This document shows, piece by piece, positions 33,443 through 42,411 of a DNA stretch of 64,000 bases. The notes below the pieces were generated by a model. That model was not told the DNA's origin, made no database searches, and saw only the letters and a program-made list of their open reading frames with translations. How positions within the stretch are numbered: the first letter of the stretch is position 1; every line of letters starts with the position of its first letter. The translations under genes and the position numbers were made by a program. This DNA is from a bacterium (lineage in GTDB: Bacteria > UBP14 > UBA6098 > 4484-93). The stretch spans positions 91,156-155,155 of the forward strand of contig JAGGUN010000037.1 in assembly GCA_021158465.1 (NCBI GenBank), written 5' to 3'.

Positions 33443-34741
33443 ATGAAACATATTTTTCAGATTTTCGGTGGGGGACTGCTTTTGCTTATTTTGGCAAGCT
33501 GGGGTTTCTCGCAGGATACGCTTTTCCTTTCTGACTGTATCAGGATAGCGCTTGAGAGGAATCCTGAGCTTGCCTCGGAGCAAGAATCCTATCTTTCGGA
33601 GAGAGCTGGGTTTCTCGGTTCCTGGTCTAGATTTCTGCCGAATGCATCCTTGTCCGGTGGGTACTCGCGTTCCAGCGGAGGATCGATGAGGATGTCTGGC
33701 TCTGGTTTCGAGCCCTCGGATAAGGGTTATTCGCTCTCTTTTTCTGCATCCTGGAACCCGTTTCGTGGTGGCTCAAATGTTCTTGAACTGCTTTCAGACC
33801 GTGGCGGTGTCTTGCTTGCCCGTCTATCCTATCATTCGGAGATAAGAAGTATTATAAGCAATGTCAAACGAAGTTACCTTGACATCTTGAGATATCAAGC
33901 TCTTGTGGCTCTGGCGGATTCATCGCTTGTTAGAGCGAAGGTGGAGCGGGAATTTATCGAGGAGAAGAATAGGCTTGGTGCTGCGTCTGAGCTTGAACTG
34001 GCTCAGGCTCGCGTCGAGGAGAAATCGAGGGAACTTTCACTCATTCAGGCGAGGAATAGCTTGAACTCATCCAGGGAGCATCTCAATTTTCTACTCGGGA
34101 TACCTCCGGATACTGTATATACCGTTGTGTTTGATACGTCGCTTAGCATAGAGCTCCCGCCGCTTGAGGAATGTATTCGGATTGCACTTGATTCCTCCTG
34201 TGAATACCGCTCGGCTCTCATCTCCGAGGAGATTGCTCATATGAATTATCTTGCATCCTTTTCCTCCTTTTTACCGAATATCAGTTTTAGCTATAACTAT
34301 TCTTGGAACGGCTTATCATCCCCGAGAGGGATAGGTGAGATAAGGGATGAGGGGTATTCGACTGTTGGGATATCCGTTTCTCTGCCGGTGTTTGAGGGGT
34401 TGTCGAGGTTGTCTCGCACGGCGTCTGCCCGTCATCGGTACCTTGAGGCGCGCTGGCGGAGGTTGAACACAAGGGCTTCTGTTGAAGAGTCAGTTCGCTC
34501 GGTATATAAACGGATAGAGGAGGCAGATGCAAGCCTTTCGCTTTTCCGTATGAAGCTTGATGAGGCATCGCGTTCGCTTCGGCTCGCATGGGAGATGTAT
34601 CGCCTCGGTTCCATCTCTTACATTGAGCTTGTGGCAAGCGAGCTGGATTTTGTCCAGAGCAGAAGTGAGCTTATAGAGGGTCGGTATAACTATCTTGTTG
34701 CTATATCGGAGCTCGAGCTTTACACAGGGAGCCTGTATTAG
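33443..34741 (+). CDS. TolC-family outer-membrane channel protein
   Basis: A 432-residue protein with signal peptide MKHIFQIFGGGLLLLILASWGFS. The two-fold repeat of TolC is visible. LSDCIRIALERNPELASEQESYLSERAG opens the first half and LEECIRIALDSSCEYRSALISEEIA the second. Each is followed by long coiled helices (VEEKSRELSLIQARNSLNSSREHL in parts). It should form the outer-membrane duct of a type I secretion or efflux system. No membrane-fusion protein or inner-membrane pump is next to it. Start has only a weak ribosome site. Confidence 0.88.
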   Translation: MKHIFQIFGGGLLLLILASWGFSQDTLFLSDCIRIALERNPELASEQESYLSERAGFLGSWSRFLPNASLSGGYSRSSGGSMRMSGSGFEPSDKGYSLSFSASWNPFRGGSNVLELLSDRGGVLLARLSYHSEIRSIISNVKRSYLDILRYQALVALADSSLVRAKVEREFIEEKNRLGAASELELAQARVEEKSRELSLIQARNSLNSSREHLNFLLGIPPDTVYTVVFDTSLSIELPPLEECIRIALDSSCEYRSALISEEIAHMNYLASFSSFLPNISFSYNYSWNGLSSPRGIGEIRDEGYSTVGISVSLPVFEGLSRLSRTASARHRYLEARWRRLNTRASVEESVRSVYKRIEEADASLSLFRMKLDEASRSLRLAWEMYRLGSISYIELVASELDFVQSRSELIEGRYNYLVAISELELYTGSLY

Positions 34742-34749
34742 GGGGAGAT

Positions 34750-36522
34750 ATGAGGATAAAGCGGACGTTTACCTGTGGTGAATTGCGCTCTAAGGATGTG
34801 GGTAAAAAGGTGTCGCTTTCCGGTTGGGTTCACTCGAAGAGGCTTCACGGTGGGCTGATATTTGTTGACCTGCGTGACCGCTACGGCATAACGCAACTCG
34901 TTTTCAAGCCGGAAGTTGGTGAGGAGGTATTCGAAAGGGCGAAGCGTTTTCATCATGAGGATGTTATATCCGTTTCGGGCACGGTGAGGCTTCGTCCCAA
35001 AGGGTATAAGAACCCCAAGCTTGCGACGGGCGATGTAGAGGTTCACATCTCTGACCTCGAGGTGCTCAATGAGAGCGTTCCGTTGCCGTTTATGATAGAG
35101 GAGGAGACGACCGCATTTGAGGATTTGAGGCTCAAATATCGGTATCTTGACCTCAGGCGGCCACCTCTTCAACGAGCGATAATACTGATGCACCATATCC
35201 GACAAGCTGTTCGTAGTTACCTATCGTCTAACGGATTTCTGGAGATAGAGACGCCTGCCCTTATGAAATCGACACCCGAGGGGGCGCGGGATTTTCTCGT
35301 TCCAAGCCGGAAGCACAAAGGCAAGTTTTATGCGCTTCCGCAGTCCCCGCAGACATACAAGCAGGTTCTTATGATAGCCGGGTTTGATAGATATTTCCAG
35401 ATTGCGCACTGCTTCCGTGATGAGGATCTACGCGCCGACCGCCAGCCAGAATTCTCTCAGATAGACATCGAGGCTTCGTTTGTGGATGAGGAGGATATTT
35501 ACTCACTCATCGAGGGTATGTTTGAGTATGTTTTCAAGGAGACCCTTGGTGTCGAGCTTAAGAGACCGTTTCCTCGCATGGCTTACAAGGATGCGCTTTC
35601 TCGCTTTGGGACGGACAAGCCTGATACCCGCTTCGGTATGGAAATAGTGGATATAACTGCCGTTGTTCGTAATTCGGGTTTTGGTGTATTCCGCGGTGCG
35701 GTGGAGTCTGGGGGTGTTGTCAGGGGTATAAATCTGCCGGGTTGTGGGAGTTTCTCCCGCAGGCAGACGGACAACCTGATAGATGAGGCGCGTTCTCTTG
35801 GTGCTAAGGGGCTTGTTCTCTTAAGGTCTGCTTCTGGAGGGTTTTCGTCATCCGTTGCCAAGTTTCTGACGGAGGAAGAGATAAGGGGTATAAGGGATAC
35901 CCTTTCGTCCTCTGACGGAGACCTCGTTGCCATTGTTGCTGATAAGGAGGATGTGGCTTGTCGTGTACTTGGTGAGCTTCGTCTTCGGATGGCAAAGCGA
36001 CTTGGTCTTGTCCCCCAAAATTCGTTTAATTTCCTTTGGATTGTTGACTGTCCTATGTTTGAGTACAGCGAGGAAGAGGGTAAGATTGTTGCTTCTCATC
36101 ATCCTTTTACATCGCCCAAGCCCGAGCATATGGAGTTTCTCGAGAGCGACCCGCTGCATGTTCTTAGCCGTTCGTATGACCTTGTTCTGAATGGGGCGGA
36201 ACTCGGTAGTGGTAGCATAAGGATTCATCGACCGGAGGTTCAGAGACGGGTATTTCGTGTTCTTGGCTTGTCTGACGAGGAGATGGACGAAAAATTTGGT
36301 TTTCTCCTGCGAGCGTTTCAGTTCGGTGCTCCTCCGCACGGTGGGATAGCGCTCGGTCTCGAACGGATAGCCGCTATTATGGCTGGCAGAAGCTCCATTC
36401 GTGATGTCATCGCATTCCCAAAGACAACATCTGCTTATGCCCTTATGGAGGATGCACCGTCCACCGTCAACGATGAGCAGCTAAACGAACTCGGTATAAG
36501 ATTGGTGGAGGAAGAGGAGTAA
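34750..36522 (+). CDS. aspS: aspartyl-tRNA synthetase
   Basis: A 590-residue class II synthetase of bacterial type. It has the N-terminal OB-fold (GWVHSKRLHGGLIFVDLRDRYG), the catalytic core with LRLKYRYLDLRR and CFRDEDLRADRQPEFSQ (motif 2), a GAD insertion domain, and motif 3 GIALGLERI near the C-terminus. Whether it also charges tRNA-Asn cannot be decided here; that depends on the presence of asnS or gatCAB elsewhere in the genome. Ribosome site GGGGGAG is strong. Confidence 0.96.
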   Translation: MRIKRTFTCGELRSKDVGKKVSLSGWVHSKRLHGGLIFVDLRDRYGITQLVFKPEVGEEVFERAKRFHHEDVISVSGTVRLRPKGYKNPKLATGDVEVHISDLEVLNESVPLPFMIEEETTAFEDLRLKYRYLDLRRPPLQRAIILMHHIRQAVRSYLSSNGFLEIETPALMKSTPEGARDFLVPSRKHKGKFYALPQSPQTYKQVLMIAGFDRYFQIAHCFRDEDLRADRQPEFSQIDIEASFVDEEDIYSLIEGMFEYVFKETLGVELKRPFPRMAYKDALSRFGTDKPDTRFGMEIVDITAVVRNSGFGVFRGAVESGGVVRGINLPGCGSFSRRQTDNLIDEARSLGAKGLVLLRSASGGFSSSVAKFLTEEEIRGIRDTLSSSDGDLVAIVADKEDVACRVLGELRLRMAKRLGLVPQNSFNFLWIVDCPMFEYSEEEGKIVASHHPFTSPKPEHMEFLESDPLHVLSRSYDLVLNGAELGSGSIRIHRPEVQRRVFRVLGLSDEEMDEKFGFLLRAFQFGAPPHGGIALGLERIAAIMAGRSSIRDVIAFPKTTSAYALMEDAPSTVNDEQLNELGIRLVEEEE

Positions 36523-36540
36523 GAGGTTCTGATAGCTGGT

Positions 36541-37635
36541 ATGAAGGATTACTATAAAATTCTTGGGGTTCCTCGTGACGCTGGGATAGAGGAGATAAAG
36601 AGCGCTTATCGTCGGCTCGCGATGAAATATCATCCCGACAGGAATCCAGGCGATAAGGACGCAGAGGAGAAGTTCAAGGAAATAACAGAGGCATATGAGG
36701 TCCTTTCTTCCCCTGAGAAGCGCCGAAGGTATGACGCTGGTGCCGAGTTCGATTTCTCCGATTTCTTCTCAGGCGGTATCTCTGATGCTATCCGCTTCTT
36801 TATGGAACAGTTTGGGTTCGGTTATGAGCCATCTGAAGAGTTTATTAGGCAGAGGGGTGAGGATATTCGGGTTGTTGTTGAGCTTGAGTTGGAGGAAATC
36901 TTGACGGGTGTGGAGAAGAGAATAAAGCTGAAGAGGTATGTTAGCTGTCCTGTCTGTTTTGGTAGGGGTTATCCTCCTGATGCTCCCCCAGAGGTCTGCC
37001 CGACCTGCCATGGTCGTGGTCGGGTCAAGCGCGTTACGGAGTCGATATTCGGTTCCTTCTCGACTATTAGCACTTGCCCGACCTGTGGTGGAGCGGGTAG
37101 GATAGTTTCTAAGAAATGCCCCAACTGCCGCGGGACAGGCAGAGTGAAAGAAGAATCCACGGTCTCTGTTCGTATTCCTCCCGGTGTTTCTGATGGGCAG
37201 TATTTGAGGCTTTCTGGGAAAGGGGATGTTGGGGTTCACGGTGGAAGACCGGGTGACCTTATAGTTGTTTTCAGGGAGAAGCCGCACAAGGTATTCGAGC
37301 GTTCGGGGGACGACCTCCTTGTAACTGTGCCGATAAGTTTTGCCGATGCAGCACTCGGAACGAGGATAGAAGTCCCAACACTATCGGGGGAAGTGAGTTT
37401 GAAGATTCCACCAGGGACGCAGTCAGGACAGTTATTCAGGATAAGAGGAAAAGGGTTGCCTCATCTGAATACCGACCTGTATGGTGATATAGTCGTTGAG
37501 GTAATCGTTTGGGTTCCTCAGAAGCTCTCCAAGAGGGAGCGAGAGCTTATCAAGGAATTCTCTGCTGTCACATCTGTTCCCAAGAATCCTGATAGGAGTT
37601 TTTTCAAGAAATTAAAGAAAAGGCTTCTCGGATGA
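36541..37635 (+). CDS. dnaJ: chaperone DnaJ
   Basis: A 364-residue Hsp40 co-chaperone of DnaK. The J domain (1-70) has HPD at residues 31-33. The zinc domain holds four repeats: [24 protein letters not shown] and CPNCRGTG. The C-terminal substrate-binding domain (from [17 protein letters not shown]) is complete. The Gly/Phe-rich linker is short and mixed ([25 protein letters not shown]), without the long Gly/Phe run of E. coli DnaJ. It sits between aspS and rsmE, and dnaK and grpE are not in the window. Confidence 0.95.
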   Translation: MKDYYKILGVPRDAGIEEIKSAYRRLAMKYHPDRNPGDKDAEEKFKEITEAYEVLSSPEKRRRYDAGAEFDFSDFFSGGISDAIRFFMEQFGFGYEPSEEFIRQRGEDIRVVVELELEEILTGVEKRIKLKRYVSCPVCFGRGYPPDAPPEVCPTCHGRGRVKRVTESIFGSFSTISTCPTCGGAGRIVSKKCPNCRGTGRVKEESTVSVRIPPGVSDGQYLRLSGKGDVGVHGGRPGDLIVVFREKPHKVFERSGDDLLVTVPISFADAALGTRIEVPTLSGEVSLKIPPGTQSGQLFRIRGKGLPHLNTDLYGDIVVEVIVWVPQKLSKRERELIKEFSAVTSVPKNPDRSFFKKLKKRLLG

Positions 37636-38363
37636 CCGGCTACCGTTTTTACATACCACCGGAGAGGATCAGTGGGAAGAAGGTTCTCTTCCCGGATGGT
37701 GAGCGAAACCATCTGATCGAGTTCCTTCGCTGTGGTGAGAAAGACGAGGTTCTGGTTACCGATGGTAAGGGCAGGCTTTTCCGTGTAGTGTTGGAGAAGG
37801 TTTCCAGTCACCGTGCAGTTGGGATTATAAAGGAGCTCGTCACCGAAAGGGAGCCTCCGACTCCGTTCATTACGCTTGCTTGTGGGATTATCGAAGGTAA
37901 GCGGCTTGAGGTGCTCGTTGACTCTGCTACCCAGCTCGGTGTGGGAGCTTTTTTACCACTTGCCTGTGACTACTCTACTGTTGAGTGGAAGGGTGATACC
38001 TACCGTCGAAAGCTCGAACGCCTCGGGCGGATTGTGATAAACAGTATGAAACATTCTCTCCGTCTTCATTTACCCCAGATTTTCCCGGCGTCTAAGCTTG
38101 AGGATGTGAACTTCTCGAGATACTCCACTATACTTTACGGGGATTACGAAGGGGTCCCTTCACTTGTTAGTTTTGGGAAAGAGGTTAGAGCAGGGGAGGT
38201 ATTTCTTGCGGTTGGTCCTGATGGTGGATTTTCCCATAGAGAAAAGGAGATCCTTGCTTCCCGTTATGCTATCCCGATACATCTTGGATACAACCGTCTT
38301 CGCCCTGAGGTAGCGGCGATAGCTCTTCTTGTCAAATTCCAGATAAAGGCGGGGAATATATGA
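37632..38363 (+). CDS. rsmE: 16S rRNA m3U1498 methyltransferase
   Basis: A 243-residue SPOUT methyltransferase. It has a PUA-like N-terminal domain (with [22 protein letters not shown]) and the knotted C-terminal domain with [20 protein letters not shown] and [16 protein letters not shown]. The final SAM loop reads [12 protein letters not shown], where the usual form is LGxRILRTETA. It often follows dnaJ or prmA in bacteria, as here, and overlaps its neighbours by 4 bases. Confidence 0.94.
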   Translation: MTGYRFYIPPERISGKKVLFPDGERNHLIEFLRCGEKDEVLVTDGKGRLFRVVLEKVSSHRAVGIIKELVTEREPPTPFITLACGIIEGKRLEVLVDSATQLGVGAFLPLACDYSTVEWKGDTYRRKLERLGRIVINSMKHSLRLHLPQIFPASKLEDVNFSRYSTILYGDYEGVPSLVSFGKEVRAGEVFLAVGPDGGFSHREKEILASRYAIPIHLGYNRLRPEVAAIALLVKFQIKAGNI

Positions 38364-39292
38364 GCGAGAAGCTGAGCATAGGTGGACAGGCTCTCATTGA
38401 GGGGGTGATGATCCGCTCGCCTAAGAAGCTTGCTATGGCAGCGCGTAGACCGAGCGGCGAGATCGCAGTAAAGGTAGAGGATTTTATCCCTGTCACAAAG
38501 AGAAAAAAGATACTTGGATTACCAGTCATTAGGGGGTTTGTCACCTTCTTCGAGATGCTCATTGTTGGCATAAAGGCGCTCAACTGGTCTGCCGAGGTAG
38601 CATTATCCGAGGGAAAGCAAGAGAAGAGGCGAAGCTCGGACATATATCTCTTTGGTGTTTTGGTTCTTGCCCTTGCGTTTGGTCTTCTCCTATTCTTTTA
38701 TACTCCGATCCTTCTTTCGACCCTGCTTGGTTTTCGGAGCAACCCTGTTATATTCAATATAGTCGCAGGGTTCATTCGGGCTCTTCTTGTTGTAGGTTAT
38801 ATCGTTGCAATATCTTTTATGAAGGATATCCGTCGTGTTTTTGAGTATCATGGGGCGGAACACAAGTCTGTTTTTGCATTTGAGAAGGAGCGTAACCTTT
38901 CACTTGAGGCAGCTCGACGGTATCCAACGCTCCATCCTCGTTGTGGAACAAGTTTTCTCCTCTTTGTTGTTCTCGTTTCGATAATTGTGTTTGCCTTGTC
39001 TGATTCACTATTTTTTGTTATCTTTTCTCGTGCGCAGGTTGTCTGGGAACGTTTCTTGACACATCTGATCTTCTTGCCACTGGTTGCAGGTGCATCATTT
39101 GAGCTATTGAAGCTTTCCGATGCGTATCCTGAGAACCCTATGCTCAGACTATTTTCTTATCCGGGGCTTTTGCTTCAGAGGATAACAACCCGTGAGCCGG
39201 ACGATTTACAGCTTGAAGTGGCTTTAACTGCTTGCAAGAAATCGCTTGAGGGTGTAATCCCTGAGGAAGACTATGTCAAAAGAGATACTTGA
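38360..39292 (+). CDS. DUF1385 membrane protein
   Basis: A 310-residue protein that begins with the family signature [20 protein letters not shown]. Four or more membrane helices follow, with [15 protein letters not shown] and [12 protein letters not shown] in conserved polar segments rich in His, Glu and Cys. In many Firmicutes and other bacteria DUF1385 lies next to prfA, the arrangement seen here. Its function is unknown. The prfA start lies 20 bases inside its 3' end. Confidence 0.92.
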   Translation: MSEKLSIGGQALIEGVMIRSPKKLAMAARRPSGEIAVKVEDFIPVTKRKKILGLPVIRGFVTFFEMLIVGIKALNWSAEVALSEGKQEKRRSSDIYLFGVLVLALAFGLLLFFYTPILLSTLLGFRSNPVIFNIVAGFIRALLVVGYIVAISFMKDIRRVFEYHGAEHKSVFAFEKERNLSLEAARRYPTLHPRCGTSFLLFVVLVSIIVFALSDSLFFVIFSRAQVVWERFLTHLIFLPLVAGASFELLKLSDAYPENPMLRLFSYPGLLLQRITTREPDDLQLEVALTACKKSLEGVIPEEDYVKRDT

Positions 39293-40337
39293 CAAGTTGT
39301 CTGGTGTGGTTGAGCGTTTCAAGGAGCTTTCGTCCCTGCTTGAACAGCCTGAGGTTTACAAGGACCCTCGTGAACTGGCTCGCATTTCCCAAGAACACAG
39401 TCGCCTTAAAAGGGTTATCGAGCTTATGGACGAGTATCGTTCCCTTCTGGACAGGATAGAAGAGGATAAACCGCTTCTTACTTCCGAGGATGCAGAGCTT
39501 GCTGGGCTTGCGCGGGAGGAGATTGAGAAGGCAAAGAAGCGTCTTGAGTTCCTCGAGCGGAAGTTGAAGAAGGAGCTGGTTCCCCCTGACCCGAACTCCG
39601 GTAGGGATATAATAGTTGAGATAAGGGCTGGCACGGGTGGTGAGGAGGCAGCTCTCTTTGCCGCTGACCTATTCAGGATGTATTCACGATATGCGGAGAG
39701 GAAGGGCTGGAAGCTTGAGGTAATGAGCGAGAACAGGACGGATCTTGGTGGTTTCAAGGAGGTTGTGTTCACGGTTTCTGGCTCTGATGCCTATGATAGG
39801 ATGCGCTTTGAGAGCGGCATTCACAGGGTTCAGCGTATCCCCCAGACGGAGGCTGGTGGCAGGATACATACATCTGCCGTATCCGTTGCGGTGTTGCCTG
39901 TTGCAGAAGAGAGAGAAGTTAATATCTCCCCAGAGGATTTAAGGATAGATACATTTTGTTCCTCCGGGCATGGTGGTCAATCGGTGAACACAACATACTC
40001 CGCTGTTCGCATAACGCATATTCCCACTGGAATAGTGGCTACTTGTCAGGATGAGCGTTCCCAGTTGAAGAACAAGGAAAAGGCGATGAAGGTTCTCCGT
40101 TCCCGATTGATGGAGTTGGAGAGGAAGAAGCGAAAAGAGGCAATATCTTCGAGAAGGAGGCTACAGGTTGGCACTGGCGACCGCTCTGAGAAGATACGAA
40201 CATACAATTTCCCTCAGAACAGGATAACCGACCATAGAATAGCTCTTTCCATTTATAGGCTGAAGGAGATACTTGAGGGCGACCTCGATGAACTGCTCGA
40301 GGCTCTTGAGTTAGCCTATCTCGAGGGCGAAAGCTGA
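39273..40337 (+). CDS. prfA: peptide chain release factor 1
   Basis: A 354-residue class I release factor that reads UAA and UAG. The codon-recognition tripeptide is Pro190-Gln191-Thr192 in [10 protein letters not shown], the P-x-T form of RF1, and the catalytic GGQ is at residues 234-236 in [11 protein letters not shown]. The coiled N-terminal domain and C-terminal [16 protein letters not shown] are complete. The gene for its methylase, prmC, does not follow. Start ATG 39273 is preceded by GAGGAAG. Confidence 0.96.
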   Translation: MSKEILDKLSGVVERFKELSSLLEQPEVYKDPRELARISQEHSRLKRVIELMDEYRSLLDRIEEDKPLLTSEDAELAGLAREEIEKAKKRLEFLERKLKKELVPPDPNSGRDIIVEIRAGTGGEEAALFAADLFRMYSRYAERKGWKLEVMSENRTDLGGFKEVVFTVSGSDAYDRMRFESGIHRVQRIPQTEAGGRIHTSAVSVAVLPVAEEREVNISPEDLRIDTFCSSGHGGQSVNTTYSAVRITHIPTGIVATCQDERSQLKNKEKAMKVLRSRLMELERKKRKEAISSRRRLQVGTGDRSEKIRTYNFPQNRITDHRIALSIYRLKEILEGDLDELLEALELAYLEGES

Positions 40338-40347
40338 AGGGAGGGGT

Positions 40348-41220
40348 GTGCCCCGATTTTTGAAACCTGTTGACCTTGCACTGATTATCTATCTTTTCCT
40401 GCTTAGCGCTTACATACTGCTTTTCCAATCGAATATTGACGGATATGTGTATCAGCTCCTTTTCAATCTATCTGTTCTGGTGGTTGTTCTTGGCGTTTCC
40501 TATACCGATTTCAAAGCTATGACCTCGTTATCTGCGTTTCTGCATATGTTCTATCCTGTCTTATTCCTTGTCCCACTTTACGAGCAGACCCATAGGCTGA
40601 ACCTGGCGGTCTTCTCTCATCCACTCGACAGTATCATCATCAGGTGGGAGAAGTTCATATTTGGTATACAGCCGAGTGTAGAGTTCTTTGAGCATTTCCC
40701 TCATCCTATTGTTTATGAGTATTTCTATTTTGCTTACTTCTCTTATTTTCTTCTCGTTGGATTAACCCCTCTTATCTTCTGGTTTCTTGGAAAGCGTCGT
40801 ATCAGCGAGGAGGTTGTTTTTGTTGCGACATCATCCTTTCTCGTCTGTTATCTTATCTTTTCCATTTTTCCGTTTTATGGTCCGAGGCTGATGCTCCCTG
40901 GTGCGAACCAGTTTCCTCTCGGTGGGATTTTTGTCTTCTCTCGTTTTATCAAGCTTATCTACGACAATGTTGCGATACATGGAGCCGCTTTCCCGTCCTC
41001 ACATGTTGTTGCTTCCACTGTTGTTATGCTCTTCTACCACAGGTATCTAAAAAAGGTTGCACCGCTTGTAACGGTTATGGTTATAAGCCTCATCTTTGCA
41101 ACCTTCTACTGCCGCTTTCACTATGCACTCGATGCTATTTCTGGTTTTTCCCTTGGATTGCTGTTTTTTGGAATCTTCAGGAGGCTCTTCCGCATGTGGT
41201 ATGCTCGCTTGGAAAAGTAG
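40348..41220 (+). CDS. PAP2-superfamily membrane phosphatase/transferase-like protein
   Basis: A 290-residue protein with six or so membrane helices. The PAP2 catalytic motifs are GAAFPSSHVVAST (motif 2, with the His) and CRFHYALDAISGF (motif 3, His and Asp). Motif 1 is reduced to FPFYGPRLMLPG. The layout resembles inositol-phosphorylceramide-synthase-like and undecaprenyl-diphosphatase-like enzymes of lipid metabolism, but the substrate cannot be told. The start codon is GTG, supported by AGGGAGGGG directly upstream and by the helix that follows. It ends the 11-gene run. Confidence 0.86.
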   Translation: MPRFLKPVDLALIIYLFLLSAYILLFQSNIDGYVYQLLFNLSVLVVVLGVSYTDFKAMTSLSAFLHMFYPVLFLVPLYEQTHRLNLAVFSHPLDSIIIRWEKFIFGIQPSVEFFEHFPHPIVYEYFYFAYFSYFLLVGLTPLIFWFLGKRRISEEVVFVATSSFLVCYLIFSIFPFYGPRLMLPGANQFPLGGIFVFSRFIKLIYDNVAIHGAAFPSSHVVASTVVMLFYHRYLKKVAPLVTVMVISLIFATFYCRFHYALDAISGFSLGLLFFGIFRRLFRMWYARLEK

Positions 41221-41248
41221 TTGCAACATCTCAAAAATTTTTTATAAT
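41221..41248 (+). promoter_or_regulatory. sigma70-like promoter for the prepilin pair
   Basis: TTGCAA (41221-41226), a 16-base spacer and a perfect TATAAT (41243-41248) follow directly after the stop codon of the PAP2-like gene. The leader to ATG 41381 would be about 125 bases, long for this window. I see no clear riboswitch fold in it. Confidence 0.55.
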
Positions 41249-41380
41249 AGATATTGCAGTGTTTTGCAAAATACAACTGGTTTTTCCGTTGACCCCAGCG
41301 AGGTGGTTGCAGCTGTTTACTCTCACGGCTGGGATTTATGGCACGCTTATTGCAGTTGAATAGTAACGGGTGGTGTAATT

Positions 41381-41875
41381 ATGTTTAGTAGAAAGCGAGG
41401 AGTTACGCTCATTGAGTTGATGGTGGTAGTTTTGGTCGTAGGTATTCTTGCCAGTTTAAGTCTTCTTCGTTTTTCTTCTGCGGCTATCAAGGCGAAGATT
41501 CAGGAAGCGGCTATACTCTTGAAGCACCTTTGGGAGCTGGAGGTTATATATTATTATGCCAATGGTTTTGCGATAACCCATGACGGTTATCCCTGTTATT
41601 TTGGAGTGACCCTCGGTAACCCGGTATATGAAGAGATGAACAGGAAGAAGCTATCTTATCTGGCTTTTTCTCCGCCTTCTGGGAAGCCTCGTTTCTGGTA
41701 TGTTTCCACGGAGGACGCGGTGGTTTTCGCTTTTCCGAAGACATCTTCTTCCCCGTTTGCCTTTCCTGATGATGAGATAGACCGTTCGCTGAGGAACCTG
41801 TCGTTAGCCATCGATAATGATGGAACAATCTACATTTATAATGAGAACAACGAAGGTGATATATGGGTACCGTAA
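41381..41875 (+). CDS. type IV prepilin-like protein
   Basis: A 164-residue prepilin. A short leader MFSRKRG is followed by the peptidase site G/VTLIEL with Glu at position 5 of the mature helix. MVVVLVVGILASLSLLRFSSAAIKAKIQEAAI then forms the long N-terminal helix. The globular part has two aromatic stretches and ends LAIDNDGTIYIY, with an acidic, aromatic tail. It could be a type IV pilus, type II secretion or DNA-uptake pseudopilin. It overlaps the next prepilin by 13 bases. No prepilin peptidase or pilus motor is in the window. Confidence 0.9.
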   Translation: MFSRKRGVTLIELMVVVLVVGILASLSLLRFSSAAIKAKIQEAAILLKHLWELEVIYYYANGFAITHDGYPCYFGVTLGNPVYEEMNRKKLSYLAFSPPSGKPRFWYVSTEDAVVFAFPKTSSSPFAFPDDEIDRSLRNLSLAIDNDGTIYIYNENNEGDIWVP

Positions 41876-42408
41876 GCAGGGAAGGGTTCACCCTTATTGA
41901 GTTGATGATAGTCATCCTGATAATTGGGGTTTTATCGATACTTTCTGTTCCGCGGTTCTCTACGATCAGGGATAAGGCGAAGTATTCGCAGGCTCGACTG
42001 TATCTGAAGGCGCTTTTTGAATCTTTGGAGCATTTCTCTGCCGAGCATGGTGCTTATCCTCCGGATGTCTATCCCAATATGCCGCCTCCGGGTCTTGTTC
42101 CTGGTTATGCTTCTGAGTGGCCATCTCCTGATCGCGACCCGTTTGGCTCAAGGTATGACTACGAAGCTTGGCCCCGCGCCGACGGCACATTCTGGGTGGG
42201 GATCGTATATTTCGGCAAGAACAGGATGCGTGATGACGGGATTTATGAAGGTAGTTATTATGTTACAAACGGCATAGATGGTCTCATTATGGAATACGGG
42301 GATGACCTGTTTATTCAGGCGGCAGCTCACGGGGCTATAACACACGATGTCGTCGACCTATCCAAGTACCGCAGGGTTAGCCCCTGGTGCTATGTTATGA
42401 GAAGGTAG
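41863..42408 (+). CDS. type IV prepilin-like protein
   Basis: A 181-residue prepilin. The leader MGTVSREG is cleaved before FTLIELMIVILIIGVLSILSVPRF, the classic motif. The following helix has FSTIRDKAKYSQARLYLKALFESLEHFSAEHGAYPPDVYP, typical of the alpha-1 helix and first loop of GspG-type pseudopilins. The C-terminal domain has DPFGSRYDYEAW, also GspG-like. Its start lies inside the end of the first prepilin gene. It ends 3 bases from the convergent secreted-protein gene. Confidence 0.9.
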   Translation: MGTVSREGFTLIELMIVILIIGVLSILSVPRFSTIRDKAKYSQARLYLKALFESLEHFSAEHGAYPPDVYPNMPPPGLVPGYASEWPSPDRDPFGSRYDYEAWPRADGTFWVGIVYFGKNRMRDDGIYEGSYYVTNGIDGLIMEYGDDLFIQAAAHGAITHDVVDLSKYRRVSPWCYVMRR

Positions 42409-42411
42409 ATC

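Noticed and set aside
41221-41380. Riboswitch in the leader before the prepilin pair
   Set aside because: The leader is about 125 bases long but I found no stable conserved fold or known aptamer pattern.
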